64,000 nt of DNA, from contig NZ_JFHE01000005.1 of assembly GCF_000698555.1 (NCBI RefSeq), positions 124,001-188,000 on the forward strand, read 5' to 3'. Below are positions 18,976 through 27,921 of this stretch, piece after piece (the stretch's first letter is position 1; each line of letters starts with the position of its first letter). Source of the DNA: Caballeronia grimmiae. Its GTDB lineage: Bacteria; Pseudomonadota; Gammaproteobacteria; Burkholderiales; Burkholderiaceae. A program made the position numbers and the translations under genes. The notes under the pieces are model-generated. The model was given only the letters and a program-made list of their open reading frames with translations. It was not told where the DNA came from and searched no databases.

Positions 18976-20364
18976 ATGGCAGTCAGCGTTTTCGATCTCT
19001 TCAAAATCGGCATCGGACCTTCGAGCTCACACACCGTCGGACCGATGCGCGCCGCGCTGATGTTCGCGCAAGGGCTGGAACGCGACGGGCTGCTCGGCGC
19101 GGTGGCATCGGTGAAATGCGAGTTGTACGGATCGCTCGGCGCGACGGGCAAGGGCCACGGCACGGATCGCGGCGTGATGCTCGGCCTGATGGGCGACGCC
19201 CCCGATACCGTCGATGCCAGCACCATCGTGCCGCGTCTCGAAGCGGTCCGCGCGTCGAAGACGCTTGCGTTGCTCGGCACGCACGACATTCCGTTCTCGT
19301 TGAAGGAGAACATCGCGTTCTATCGGCAGGCGTTGCCCGAGCATCCGAACGGCATGAAGCTGCATGCATTCGATGCGAGCGGCCAGCCCTTGCGCGATGC
19401 GACGTATCTGTCGGTGGGCGGCGGCTTCGTGGTGACGGCGGGCGCGGCGAACACGGCGGTGCTGACGGCGCACGAGCAGTTGCCGTATCCGTTTCATACC
19501 GGCGACGAGCTGATGAAGATGTGCGCGGAATCCGGCAAGTCGATAGCGCAACTGATGTGGGAGAACGAGCGCATCTGGCGCAGCGAGGACGAGATTCGCG
19601 CGGGCTTGCTGCGCATCTGGGACGTGATGCAGGATTGCGTCGCGCGTGGGTGCGGTATCGGCAATCCGGAAGCGGATGGCAATTTGCCGGGACCGTTTCA
19701 GGTGAAGCGCCGCGCGCCGCAGTTGTATCGCGCGCTGGCGGGCAAGCCGGAGCAGGCGTTGCGCGATCCGCTATCGATGATCGACTGGATCAACCTGTAC
19801 GCGATCGCCGTGAACGAGGAGAACGCGGTGGGCGGACGCGTCGTCACCGCGCCGACGAACGGTGCGGCGGGGATCATTCCGGCGGTGCTGCATTACTACG
19901 ATCGCTTCGTGCCGGGCTCGAACGAGCAGGGCGTGATCGACTTTTTGCTGACGGCGGCGGCCATTGGCATTCTGTACAAGATGAACGCGTCCATCTCCGG
20001 CGCGGAAGTGGGATGCCAGGGCGAAGTGGGCGTCGCATGCTCGATGGCGGCGGGCGCGCTCGCGGCGGTGCTCGGCGGCACGCCGGCGCAAGTGGAGAAC
20101 GCGGCGGAAATCGGCATGGAGCACAACCTCGGGCTGACCTGCGATCCGGTCGGCGGCATGGTGCAGATTCCGTGCATCGAACGCAACGCGATGGGATCGG
20201 TGAAGGCCGTGAACGCGGCGCGCATGGCGATGCGCGGGGATGGGTCTCACTATGTTTCGCTGGATTCGGTCATCAAGACGATGCGTGAAACCGGCGCGGA
20301 CATGAAGACGAAGTATAAAGAGACGTCGCGGGGTGGGTTGGCGGTGAATATTGTGGAGTGTTGA
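18976..20364 (+). CDS. sdaA: L-serine ammonia-lyase (iron-sulphur, single chain)
   Basis: 462 residues from ATG 18976 ([20 protein letters not shown]), with GCAGGGG upstream. The start [20 protein letters not shown] is the family signature. Three cysteines at [19 protein letters not shown] and IPCIERNAM are the usual ligands of the oxygen-sensitive 4Fe-4S cluster. The enzyme converts serine to pyruvate and ammonia. Together with GcvTHP and serine hydroxymethyltransferase (not in this window) it routes glycine to pyruvate, which explains the placement near gcv. Confidence 0.96.
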   Translation: MAVSVFDLFKIGIGPSSSHTVGPMRAALMFAQGLERDGLLGAVASVKCELYGSLGATGKGHGTDRGVMLGLMGDAPDTVDASTIVPRLEAVRASKTLALLGTHDIPFSLKENIAFYRQALPEHPNGMKLHAFDASGQPLRDATYLSVGGGFVVTAGAANTAVLTAHEQLPYPFHTGDELMKMCAESGKSIAQLMWENERIWRSEDEIRAGLLRIWDVMQDCVARGCGIGNPEADGNLPGPFQVKRRAPQLYRALAGKPEQALRDPLSMIDWINLYAIAVNEENAVGGRVVTAPTNGAAGIIPAVLHYYDRFVPGSNEQGVIDFLLTAAAIGILYKMNASISGAEVGCQGEVGVACSMAAGALAAVLGGTPAQVENAAEIGMEHNLGLTCDPVGGMVQIPCIERNAMGSVKAVNAARMAMRGDGSHYVSLDSVIKTMRETGADMKTKYKETSRGGLAVNIVEC

Positions 20365-20534
20365 GGGAGGCGGCTGCTTCGAGAAGCGGCTTCGGAGACG
20401 AAGTGGAACATTCGGTCAACGGAGTGTTGTCTGGCGAAGGATGCATATAGCATCGATCTCGAAATCGTATCCGCCGACCGCACTGCCTGCTCACATCGCT
20501 GCGGTTGCCCTAAGCCGAATCGAGAGAACCGCAA

Positions 20535-21032
20535 TTGCATCCGAAGGATCTCGCCGCTCACAAATGCTCGCGCAAGCTGTTGGCTAACGCGCCTCGCTTC
20601 AGAAAGCTAGTACGGAATTCGCTGCCCAAGCCGTTCAACAGACTCGGCAGGCAGGGAAGCCAGACCACCGACTTGCTGGCGGTGTCGGATGACCACCGGG
20701 TTCTCTTCATGTGGCACGATGGCCCGGAGCGCACAGATCGCTCGTTCTATGGGTACCTGTTAAGCGTCGCTTCAAACGGCGACATGTTCCCGCTCTTCGA
20801 GTTTCACTATCATCCGACCCACAAAGGCTTGCACTGCAAAATGCCGTGCGAGACGAGCGCGAACTACCGGAACCGCTTGCTGCCGGGCGCGCCCGAGCTT
20901 AACCTGAAGCCTGCTCGCGATTTCGATCCAGCGTCCGAGCAGGACCGCGTGACCTTGATCAAGGTCTTCTGCAAAGCAGTCGGTATCGAGACGATGTTCG
21001 AAGACGATCGCCAGGCCAAGCTATGGAATTGA
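20535..21032 (+). CDS. Hypothetical protein, first gene of a DUF1828 pair
   Basis: 165 residues from TTG 20535; the true start may lie downstream because the first 20 residues look weak. No domain is recognised. The clear part runs from FRKLVRNSLPKPFNRLG; it has a strand pair VLFMWHDGPERTDRSFYGYL and a His/Cys-rich stretch FEFHYHPTHKGLHCKMPCE. Its last ten bases overlap the start of the DUF1828-like gene, so the two are translationally coupled. Base composition is less GC-rich than neighbouring core genes. A short palindrome GATGC-ATATA-GCATC (20440-20454) lies upstream and could be an operator. An accessory two-gene system is inferred. Confidence 0.65.
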   Translation: MHPKDLAAHKCSRKLLANAPRFRKLVRNSLPKPFNRLGRQGSQTTDLLAVSDDHRVLFMWHDGPERTDRSFYGYLLSVASNGDMFPLFEFHYHPTHKGLHCKMPCETSANYRNRLLPGAPELNLKPARDFDPASEQDRVTLIKVFCKAVGIETMFEDDRQAKLWN

Positions 21033-21778
21033 CTCAAACGCTCAAGCGTTGCATTTGCTCCCTCTTTGAGGTCCACGCCGATACCAACGGCGTGCAACGG
21101 ATCGTTACGCCGCTCGAATACCCCGGAACGGGCGACCGCGTGGTGGTGCGCGTTCGTCCAGCAGACGACGGTTATCTGATCGATGAGAACGGAGAAGCTT
21201 GCCTCAATGCAAGCATGGCGGGCGGTGATGTCGAATCGGCGGCGGTTGGACGATGGTCTCATGAACTCGCGGAACTGAGTCCTGCGAGCCTCGGCGGTGA
21301 CGAGGTGATTCGGGCATCGACTAACGATGAGCGGTTGATCGCGCCCTATGTCTTTCGCGTCGCCGAAGCTGCACAGCAGTTGTACGCTGTCGCAACTTCA
21401 CAAGCCGACCGCCAGTCCAGCAGCGATTTCAAGGATCAGTTGACGAGCGTGCTCGTCAGCATCGCACACGAGCTTCAGGTTCCGCTCCGCTCGGATGTCG
21501 AACTTCCCATTGCGGGGGGCTGGGTTGCGGATCACGTCATCGACATAGGAAAGCCGATGATCATCATCGGTGCGTCGAACCCGGCGCGCCTGCTCGAAGC
21601 CGAGATGATCTTCATGCAGTACAAGGTGCAGAAAATGACGGGCTACGTGCTCGCCATCGCGGAGAGCCAGAAGGCTGTCACCAAGAAGCAGTTCGAACGC
21701 GCCAGCTATTACACGGACAAGACAGTCGCTTTCGACGCCGCCAACCTCAAAGACATGATCGGCGCGTCGCTGCACTAG
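21023..21778 (+). CDS. DUF1828-like protein, second gene of an accessory pair
   Basis: 251 residues. The N-terminal third resembles DUF1828: RIVTPLEYPGTGDRVVVRVR followed by DDGYLIDENGEACLNASM, a short domain that recurs in mobile, phage-linked and defence-like operons of unknown function. The C-terminal half (FKDQLTSVLVSIAHELQVPL, WVADHVIDIGKPMIIIGASN, EMIFMQYKVQKMTGYVLAI) resembles the DUF1829-type or nuclease-like beta-alpha fold, but no catalytic motif is certain. It overlaps the preceding gene by 10 bp. It stops 10 bp before flhA converges on it. Recognition of DUF1828 is from memory of the family pattern. Confidence 0.65.
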   Translation: MELTQTLKRCICSLFEVHADTNGVQRIVTPLEYPGTGDRVVVRVRPADDGYLIDENGEACLNASMAGGDVESAAVGRWSHELAELSPASLGGDEVIRASTNDERLIAPYVFRVAEAAQQLYAVATSQADRQSSSDFKDQLTSVLVSIAHELQVPLRSDVELPIAGGWVADHVIDIGKPMIIIGASNPARLLEAEMIFMQYKVQKMTGYVLAIAESQKAVTKKQFERASYYTDKTVAFDAANLKDMIGASLH

Positions 21779-21788
21779 GGCGCGGTCG

Positions 21789-23894
21789 TCACCCCCCAAT
21801 CAGATTAACCACCTTCACATTCCGCGTATCCGGCACTTCCGCATAGGAAATCACCTTCAGCTGCGGCAGACTCCGGCGCAGGAAGCGCGCAAGCATCGCT
21901 CGCAACGAATGCTGCACCAGCAGCACCGGCGGCAGACCCAGATTCTGCTGGCGCATCATCGCGTTCTGCGTCGATGTCATCAGCGTTTGCGCAAGTCCCG
22001 GCTCCAGGCCCGGATTCGGCCCCGTCGATAGCGCCTGCGACAACACCCGCTCCAGCGTCGGATCGAGGCCCATCACCTGCAAATCGTTGCTGCCCGGATA
22101 CCACTGCTGCGTGATCGCACGGCCCAGCGCGAGACGCACCGCCGCCGTCAGTTCGTACGGGTCCGAAATGCGTGGCGCATGCTCCTGCAACGCATCCAGA
22201 ATCGTGCGCATGTCGCGAATCGGCACGCTCTCGTCGAGCAGGTTCTGCAACACCTTCTGCAGCGTCGTGAGCGACAGCGTCTTCGGCACGAGGTCGTCGG
22301 TGAGCGAAGGCGTGTCCTTGCCGATGCGTTCCAGCAGCGCCTGCACTTCCTGTCGCCCGAGCAGTTCCGCCGAGTGCGTTACGACAAGGTGATTCAGATG
22401 CGTCGCGACCACCGTGCTCGCATCGACGACCGTATAGCCGAACACCTGCGCCTGCTCGCGCATCGCCGTGTCGATCCACACCGCCGGCAGGCCGAACGCC
22501 GGATCGGTGGTTTGCGTGCCCGGCAGCGTCGCCGATACCTGGCCCGGATTGATCGCCAGCCATTGACCCGGAAACGCCTCGCCGACGCCCACTTCCACGC
22601 CCTTCAGCGCAATGCGATACCCATTCGGACGCAACTCGAGGTTGTCGCGAATATGAATGACGGGCGGCAAGAAGCCGATTTCCTGCGCAAACTTCTTGCG
22701 GATGCCCTTGATGCGCTTGAGCAGTTCGCCGTCCGCGTTGCGATCGACGAGCGGAATCAGCCGATAACCCACTTCCAGGCCCAGCGGATCGATGAGCGCG
22801 ACATCCTCCCAGCTCGCCTCCGCGCCTTCAGCGGACGCGGCTGCGGCGGCGGCGATCGGCGTGACATCGGTGATGACGCCGGATTTCTTCTTCGCTTCCG
22901 CGCGCTTGTTCATCGAACGGGCGGCATAGACGAGGCCGCCGCCGAGCAGCAGAAACGCGAAGTGCGGCATGCCCGGAATCAGGCCCATGATGCCGATGAT
23001 CACGCCGGTGATCATCAGCACGCGCGGGTTCTGGAACAACTGTCCGGTCAGCTGCGTGCCAATGTCCTCTTCCGTCGCGACGCGCGACACGATCACGCCC
23101 GCCGCCGTCGAAATGATGAGCGACGGAATCTGCGCGACGAGGCCGTCGCCGATGGTCAGCAGCGTGTAGTTCGTCGCCGCGTGCGCGAAGTCCATGTCGT
23201 GCTGAAGCATGCCGACGATCAGCCCGCCGACGATGTTGATCACCATGATCAGCAAGCCCGCGATCGCGTCGCCGCGCACGAACTTCGACGCACCGTCCAT
23301 CGAACCGTAGAACTCGGACTCCTGCGCCACCGCCGTGCGGCGCTTCTTCGCGACTTCCTCGTTGATGAGGCCGGCGTTCAGGTCGGCGTCGATGGCCATC
23401 TGCTTGCCGGGCATCGCGTCCAGCGCAAAGCGCGCGCCGACTTCCGCGATACGTCCGGCGCCCTTCGTGATGACCATGAAGTTGATGATCATCAGGATCA
23501 CGAACACGACGATACCGACCGCGAAGTTCCCGCCGACGAGGAAGTGCCCGAACGATTCGATCACCTGACCCGCCGCGTCCGGGCCGGTGTGGCCCTCCAG
23601 CAGCACGATACGCGTCGACGCGACGTTGAGCGACAGGCGCAGCAGCGTCGAGAACAGCAGCACGCTCGGGAACGCCGCGAAGTCGAGCGGCTTCTGCGTG
23701 TACATGCTGACGAGCAGCACCATCACCGACAGCGCGATGTTGAAGGTGAACAGCAGATCCAGCAAAAACGCCGGCAACGGCAGAATCATCATGCCGAGGA
23801 TCATGCAGATCAGGATCGGGCCGGCCAGCGCCCGAAGGTTCTGCGTGCCGAGCGCGTCGGGGCGTTTCGCGAAAAATCCAGCGCGCGCGTTCAT
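21789..23894 (-). CDS. flhA: Flagellar export gate protein FlhA
   Basis: 701 residues. The N-terminal half carries about eight membrane helices (ILICMILGMMILPLPAFLLD and so on) with the conserved FHIPEP cytoplasmic loop text MDGASKFVRGDAIAGLLI; the C-terminal half is the soluble cytoplasmic ring domain (LEVGYRLIPLVD, VASTVVATHLNHL-like, YEVPDTRNVKVVNLIGG at the end). FlhA forms the nonameric ring that docks export chaperone-cargo complexes and couples proton flow to export. Its ATG overlaps the flhB stop (ATGA, 23891-23894). flhF, the usual next gene, is missing here; the gene converges on the DUF1828 pair. Confidence 0.97.
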   Translation of the reverse strand: MNARAGFFAKRPDALGTQNLRALAGPILICMILGMMILPLPAFLLDLLFTFNIALSVMVLLVSMYTQKPLDFAAFPSVLLFSTLLRLSLNVASTRIVLLEGHTGPDAAGQVIESFGHFLVGGNFAVGIVVFVILMIINFMVITKGAGRIAEVGARFALDAMPGKQMAIDADLNAGLINEEVAKKRRTAVAQESEFYGSMDGASKFVRGDAIAGLLIMVINIVGGLIVGMLQHDMDFAHAATNYTLLTIGDGLVAQIPSLIISTAAGVIVSRVATEEDIGTQLTGQLFQNPRVLMITGVIIGIMGLIPGMPHFAFLLLGGGLVYAARSMNKRAEAKKKSGVITDVTPIAAAAAASAEGAEASWEDVALIDPLGLEVGYRLIPLVDRNADGELLKRIKGIRKKFAQEIGFLPPVIHIRDNLELRPNGYRIALKGVEVGVGEAFPGQWLAINPGQVSATLPGTQTTDPAFGLPAVWIDTAMREQAQVFGYTVVDASTVVATHLNHLVVTHSAELLGRQEVQALLERIGKDTPSLTDDLVPKTLSLTTLQKVLQNLLDESVPIRDMRTILDALQEHAPRISDPYELTAAVRLALGRAITQQWYPGSNDLQVMGLDPTLERVLSQALSTGPNPGLEPGLAQTLMTSTQNAMMRQQNLGLPPVLLVQHSLRAMLARFLRRSLPQLKVISYAEVPDTRNVKVVNLIGG

Positions 23895-25099
23895 GCTGCG
23901 GCTCCTTGTGATGAGTTGTCGCCGGAAAGCGCTTCAGCGGCTTCCTGATCGGCGTCGGCGTCGGATACGCCGCCTTTGTCCAGTTCCTTCGGCACGTCGA
24001 GATCGGTAGGACGGTCCGGCTTCGTGCCGCCGTCTTCCTTGTAGCGCTTGAGCTGATACACCCACGCCAGCACTTGCGCGACCGCGCCGTACAGCGCGCC
24101 CGGAATCTCGCGGTTGATCTCGACGTTGTGATACAGCGCCCGCGCAAGCGGCGGCGCTTCGAGCAGCGGCACGTTATGCTCGCGGCCCAGTTCGCGGATG
24201 CGCGCCGCGACGAGATTCACGCCCTTCGCGACCACCTTCGGCGCGCGCATCTCGCCGTCGGCATACTTGAGCGCGACCGCGAAGTGCGTCGGGTTCGTGA
24301 CAATGACATCGGCGGTCGGGATCGCCTGCATCATCCGGCGACGCGCAGCCGCACGCTGCTGCTGGCGAATCTTGCCCTTGATGTGCGGATCGCCTTCGTT
24401 CTCCTTGTGCTCGCGCTTCACTTCTTCCTTGCTCATGCGCAGCTTCTTCGCATGCGACCACATCTGATACGGCACATCGACGACCGCGACGAGAAACAGC
24501 CCGCCGATCGCCATGCCGCAGCACACGAGGATCAGATGCATCACATCGGCGAGCGCGAGGCCGAGCGGCTTCGTGAGGAGGCCCAGCACTTCAGCCTTGC
24601 GGGTCCACATCGCCGAACCCGCCATGCCGCCGACGACGAGCGTCTTCAGAATCGACATGCCGAGCTGAATCGGACCCTGCGACGAGAACATCTTGCCGAG
24701 CCCGCTGATCGGGTTGAGGCGTCCGAAGTTCGGCGCGAGCGGCTTTGTCGTGATGAGCCAGCCGCCGAGGGCCATCGGCGCGGCGAGCGCGGCAACCGCC
24801 GTCAGCGCGAGCACCGGCAGCACGGCGAGCATGCCTTCCTTGCTGGCGTTGGCCGCGCCGATCATCATCTGGCGCGTGTCGAGCACGGTCTCGTGATTGA
24901 ACGTGAACGCGCCGCGCAGAATCGACTGCAAGTGTCCGCTGATCGGGCCCGACAGGCCCCATACGCCGAAAAAGCCCGCCGCGAGCAACGCAAACGATGC
25001 GAGTTCCCGCGAGCGCGCAACCTGGCCTTCCTCCCGCGCCTTTTCCAGGCGCTTGGGAGTGGCTGATTCGGTTTTTTCGAGATCGCTTTCTTCCGCCAC
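23891..25099 (-). CDS. flhB: Flagellar export apparatus protein FlhB
   Basis: 402 residues. MAEESDLEKTESATPKRLEKAR-type start, four membrane helices, then the cytoplasmic domain with the autocleavage motif NPTH at 269-272, the same position as in E. coli. Cleavage there lets FlhB switch from rod/hook to filament substrates when FliK signals hook completion. The C-terminal tail is longer and charged (SDADADQEAAEALSGD). flhB and flhA form a minus-strand pair separated from flgN by a strong terminator, so they have their own promoter in 25100-25223. A second, tail-only FlhB relative is encoded at 56820-57122. Confidence 0.97.
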   Translation of the reverse strand: MAEESDLEKTESATPKRLEKAREEGQVARSRELASFALLAAGFFGVWGLSGPISGHLQSILRGAFTFNHETVLDTRQMMIGAANASKEGMLAVLPVLALTAVAALAAPMALGGWLITTKPLAPNFGRLNPISGLGKMFSSQGPIQLGMSILKTLVVGGMAGSAMWTRKAEVLGLLTKPLGLALADVMHLILVCCGMAIGGLFLVAVVDVPYQMWSHAKKLRMSKEEVKREHKENEGDPHIKGKIRQQQRAAARRRMMQAIPTADVIVTNPTHFAVALKYADGEMRAPKVVAKGVNLVAARIRELGREHNVPLLEAPPLARALYHNVEINREIPGALYGAVAQVLAWVYQLKRYKEDGGTKPDRPTDLDVPKELDKGGVSDADADQEAAEALSGDNSSQGAAA

Positions 25100-25223
25100 C
25101 GCTTGCTCCGCTTCGTGCTCGCTTTCTGTGATGGAAGCGATTATTGCGGAAGGCGTCGAGCGGCCATCGGCGGATTAGGCCGCGGAAAACCGGGTTAATC
25201 GATGGATAAGAGGCGGGGCAAGA

Positions 25224-25256
25224 GAAACGGCGCATGACCGCTGAAGTCATGCGCCG
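25224..25256 (-). terminator. Strong terminator after flgN (flgAMN transcripts)
   Basis: On the minus strand CGGCGCATGAC pairs perfectly with GTCATGCGCCG (genomic 25246-25256 and 25228-25238, 7-nt loop), followed by TTTCTC. It separates flgN (stop at 25280) from flhB (start at 25099). Confidence 0.85.
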
Positions 25257-25279
25257 CGAAGAAAAGACAGAACGGCCGA

Positions 25280-25714
25280 TTACGCGCCAGGCACGCGCCC
25301 GTCGGGACCGTAAAACCCGCTTCTCGACGGCGCGACCTGCAACGCCGCGAGCGCCTTGCGGTTGTATTCCATGCGGGTGCGGATCAGCACGCCGTTGTTG
25401 TTGTTGCCCTGCTTCGCACGGCGGGCGGCGGCGCACAGCAGCGCCCATTGTTCGGCGAGCGGCGCATCGCCCTCGGCGGCGGCTTCCATGCCGATGAATC
25501 CGCCCGGCAGGCCGAGCGCGCCGAGCTGCGTGTCCCGCTGCTTCTCGAGTACGCCGATGCGTTCCGTGAGCGCGGTCTTTTGCTCGATGATCTCCGGCAG
25601 CGCGCCGAGCGGCTGCGCGGCGATCAGCGCTTTTTCCTCGTGGGCGAGGAGGGATTCGAACGCCTGAACGGCGGCGACTTCTTCGATGACAGTGGCAAGC
25701 AGGGCGTCTCTCAT
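25280..25714 (-). CDS. flgN: Flagellar export chaperone FlgN
   Basis: 144 residues, mostly helical. FAFESLLAHEEKALIAAQPL-type helix pairs and a C-terminal NNNNGVLIRTRMEYNRKALA segment are the FlgN family signature, the latter being the cargo-binding and FlhA-binding part. FlgN escorts the hook-filament junction proteins FlgK and FlgL, encoded 12 kb away, to the export gate. It lies 82 bp after flgM and its transcript ends at the terminator 25224-25256. Confidence 0.92.
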   Translation of the reverse strand: MRDALLATVIEEVAAVQAFESLLAHEEKALIAAQPLGALPEIIEQKTALTERIGVLEKQRDTQLGALGLPGGFIGMEAAAEGDAPLAEQWALLCAAARRAKQGNNNNGVLIRTRMEYNRKALAALQVAPSRSGFYGPDGRVPGA

Positions 25715-25796
25715 TGCAGCTCGCTAAAACGCGGGTTCGTCAAAGCCGCCCGGCGCCGTCCACGTCGTGCTCCGAGCGAGCCCGGGCCGTTGCGCT

Positions 25797-26132
25797 TCAG
25801 CCGCCGGTCGGCGGGGTTCTCGTTTGCAGCAGGTCGCGGGCGGTGCTCAAAATGCCGTCGGCGATCTTGCTGGTGTCGATCTTCAGGCTGCCGTCGCGGA
25901 TCGCGGCCTTGATCGATTCGACTTTCGCCGTATCGATGTCCGAGCCGTTCGACGCGCGCAAGTCCGACGACAACGTCGACAGACTCACCGGCGATGCCGT
26001 GTCCGCTTTCACGCCGTTCGCCGGCGCGGTGGTTGCGGCAGTCTTCGCATCGCTCTGCGATGCGCGTTGTGAGCCTTCTTGCAGGCTCGCCAGAGTGGTG
26101 TTGCTTTTCGATTCGATTTTCACGATGTCCAT
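25797..26132 (-). CDS. flgM: Anti-sigma-28 factor FlgM
   Basis: 111 residues. The disordered N-terminal half (TTLASLQEGSQRASQSDAKT) is followed by the FliA-binding C-terminal helices ASNGSDIDTAKVESIKAAI, RDGSLKIDTSKIADGIL. FlgM sequesters FliA until the hook is complete and is then exported. A near-perfect FliA promoter (26153-26180) reads directly into it, so FliA drives its own inhibitor, and a flgA transcript can also supply it. flgN follows in the same direction. Confidence 0.95.
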   Translation of the reverse strand: MDIVKIESKSNTTLASLQEGSQRASQSDAKTAATTAPANGVKADTASPVSLSTLSSDLRASNGSDIDTAKVESIKAAIRDGSLKIDTSKIADGILSTARDLLQTRTPPTGG

Positions 26133-26152
26133 TCCCGAACGTGTTGAGTCCT

Positions 26153-26180
26153 TTATCGGCGGTGGGTCTCGGAAACTTTA
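26153..26180 (-). promoter_or_regulatory. FliA (sigma-28) promoter of flgM
   Basis: On the minus strand TAAAGTTT (26180-26173) and GCCGATAA (26160-26153) are exact matches to both consensus boxes, with a 12-nt spacer between them (11 is canonical). The -10 box ends 20 bp before the flgM ATG. Confidence 0.92.
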
Positions 26181-26333
26181 CCCTGCCTCTGTGGCGCAGC
26201 ACACGTTCGGCGGCATCATCGCCCGGAAAGCCTTATGGGGCGGGGCTTCTGCCTAAATGCAACAAAATGAAACATTCGGTAATCAATTCTTCGGGCGGTG
26301 ATGGCCGGGTCGGGAATGGTCGGCCGCCGCCTG

Positions 26334-27668
26334 TCACATGCGGATCTCCACCGTCTGGGCATCCTTGACGACGCCGGTCACGATCTGGCCGCCGGCGGTT
26401 TTCACGCGAACCTGCTGGCCGGGGGCGGCGTTGCTCATGGCGCTGCCTTCGGCGGAAATCGAGAAGCCGGAGCCGGCGGTGACGACGCGAACCGTCTGCC
26501 CGATCGCCACCGCGCTTGCGGCGCGCAGCATGTCGGTGCGCAGCGGCAGTCCCGCCGGCACGCGCGACAGCGTCACCGCGCCGACCGCCTGCGACGGATC
26601 GGTGACGACGGCTTGCGGCATTGCGGTCAGATCGCCGTCGCGGGCGACGAGGTCGGCGTTGCCGAGCACTTCTCCCGGCGCAACGGCGCGGGCGGCGACG
26701 TAGTAAGTCGCGTTGATCGACACCCGCGCCTGGACATACAGCGTCCACGGCCGCTCGCCGACGCAGCGCACGCCGACCGTTACGCGGCCCCAGAGGCGCG
26801 CGCCCGTCGGCATGAACGGATCGAGCGCCGTGCAGGCGGCGAGGCCGCGCGGAAAGACGGGCGTCACCGTGATGTCGATTTTGCCGGGCAAGCCAGCGGC
26901 TTGCTGCTGAAGGAACGCGAGCGCCGCGGCGCGGATGGTTTCGCCGTCCTGCATCGCCGCGGGAGCGGTGGAGGCCGAGGAGGCGGCGGGCGACGGCGTG
27001 AAGCTCGCCCGCTTGAGGGCAGGAGCATCGGTGACGGACGGCGTGTAGTTCGCGCGCTTGACCGGCGATGCCACGCCCGCCGCGATCGGCCGTGCGCCGG
27101 CCGCGGGCGACGCGGCGGCGTCATCGCGCGTGACGACGACCGGAACGACATCGCGCGGCGCCGATGCAGGCGCGGCAGCCGGCTTGACCGCAGCGGCAGC
27201 AGGCGCCGGCTTCGCAACGCCCGCGCCGGGAATGACGATCAGTCCGCTGGCATCGTCCATTGCGTCGTCGGCAGCGTCGGCGCGGGCGTCGAGCGCGAGC
27301 GCGGCGTGACGCATGGCGGCATCGGCGGCTTTGGTCGCGGCGCGGTAGCCGGGCGCAGGCGCGAGATAAGGCGCTGGCGCAGCCGTGGAAACATTAGAAA
27401 CAGCGGGAGCGCTGGAGACAGGGGAGACAGAAGAAACAGCGGCAGGCTTCGCGGCAGGAAGGCTCTTCGCCATCTCCGCGACCGCCGACGGATTCGTCTC
27501 CGCGTTGCCGGGAATCGCGATGAAGCCGTCGCTCTGCTGCGCAACCGCGCCCGCGACGACGCCCACGAGCAGCGACGCGCCGGTCACGCATCGCAACGCG
27601 CGGCGCGCAAAAGACGCTGCGCGCGGTGCGGCTGCTTTCGACGGATGCCCGGCGGACCTGCTCATCAC
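26334..27668 (-). CDS. flgA: Flagellar P-ring assembly chaperone FlgA
   Basis: 444 residues, roughly twice the usual 220-235. A signal-anchor (LRCVTGASLLVGVVAGAVAQ) leads into about 200 residues of Ala/Pro/Val-rich low-complexity sequence; the real FlgA/SAF domain starts near residue 225: PGKIDITVTPVFPRGLAACT, GRVTVGVRCVGERPWTLYVQ, VLGNADLVARDGDLTAM, LRTDMLRAASAVAIGQTVRV, and ends GVVKDAQTVEIRM. FlgA chaperones FlgI into the P ring in the periplasm. It is divergent from flgB across 250 bp and upstream of flgM. Confidence 0.93.
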   Translation of the reverse strand: MMSRSAGHPSKAAAPRAASFARRALRCVTGASLLVGVVAGAVAQQSDGFIAIPGNAETNPSAVAEMAKSLPAAKPAAVSSVSPVSSAPAVSNVSTAAPAPYLAPAPGYRAATKAADAAMRHAALALDARADAADDAMDDASGLIVIPGAGVAKPAPAAAAVKPAAAPASAPRDVVPVVVTRDDAAASPAAGARPIAAGVASPVKRANYTPSVTDAPALKRASFTPSPAASSASTAPAAMQDGETIRAAALAFLQQQAAGLPGKIDITVTPVFPRGLAACTALDPFMPTGARLWGRVTVGVRCVGERPWTLYVQARVSINATYYVAARAVAPGEVLGNADLVARDGDLTAMPQAVVTDPSQAVGAVTLSRVPAGLPLRTDMLRAASAVAIGQTVRVVTAGSGFSISAEGSAMSNAAPGQQVRVKTAGGQIVTGVVKDAQTVEIRM

Positions 27669-27921
27669 TCTCTCCCTTGCTCGCCGCGCCAGGCGCAGAC
27701 ACGTTGTTCGGCTGGATTCGTGAGCGCGAAATTCATCCGCCTCTCACCACGACCCAGATTCTAGATAGCCCGCGTCACGCTCAAGCCTCGAATAGAGGCC
27801 GCGTTTCCCGGTTATTCATCGGATCAGTCATTGCGCGCCGCTCCTAAGATGCGTGTCATGCAAAAAGGCCCGCGCGGTGTGGCGGGCGTGTGCGACACCA
27901 CGAACTTGGGGGACCCGGGGA

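Noticed and set aside
20351..20587. 78-residue frame between sdaA and the DUF1828 pair
   Set aside because: It starts within the sdaA stop region and has no family pattern; an internal ATG at 20441 has a GAAGG too close to serve well.
22179..23948. 589-residue plus-strand frame opposite flhA
   Set aside because: FlhA motifs on the minus strand; Arg/His/Gln-rich shadow.
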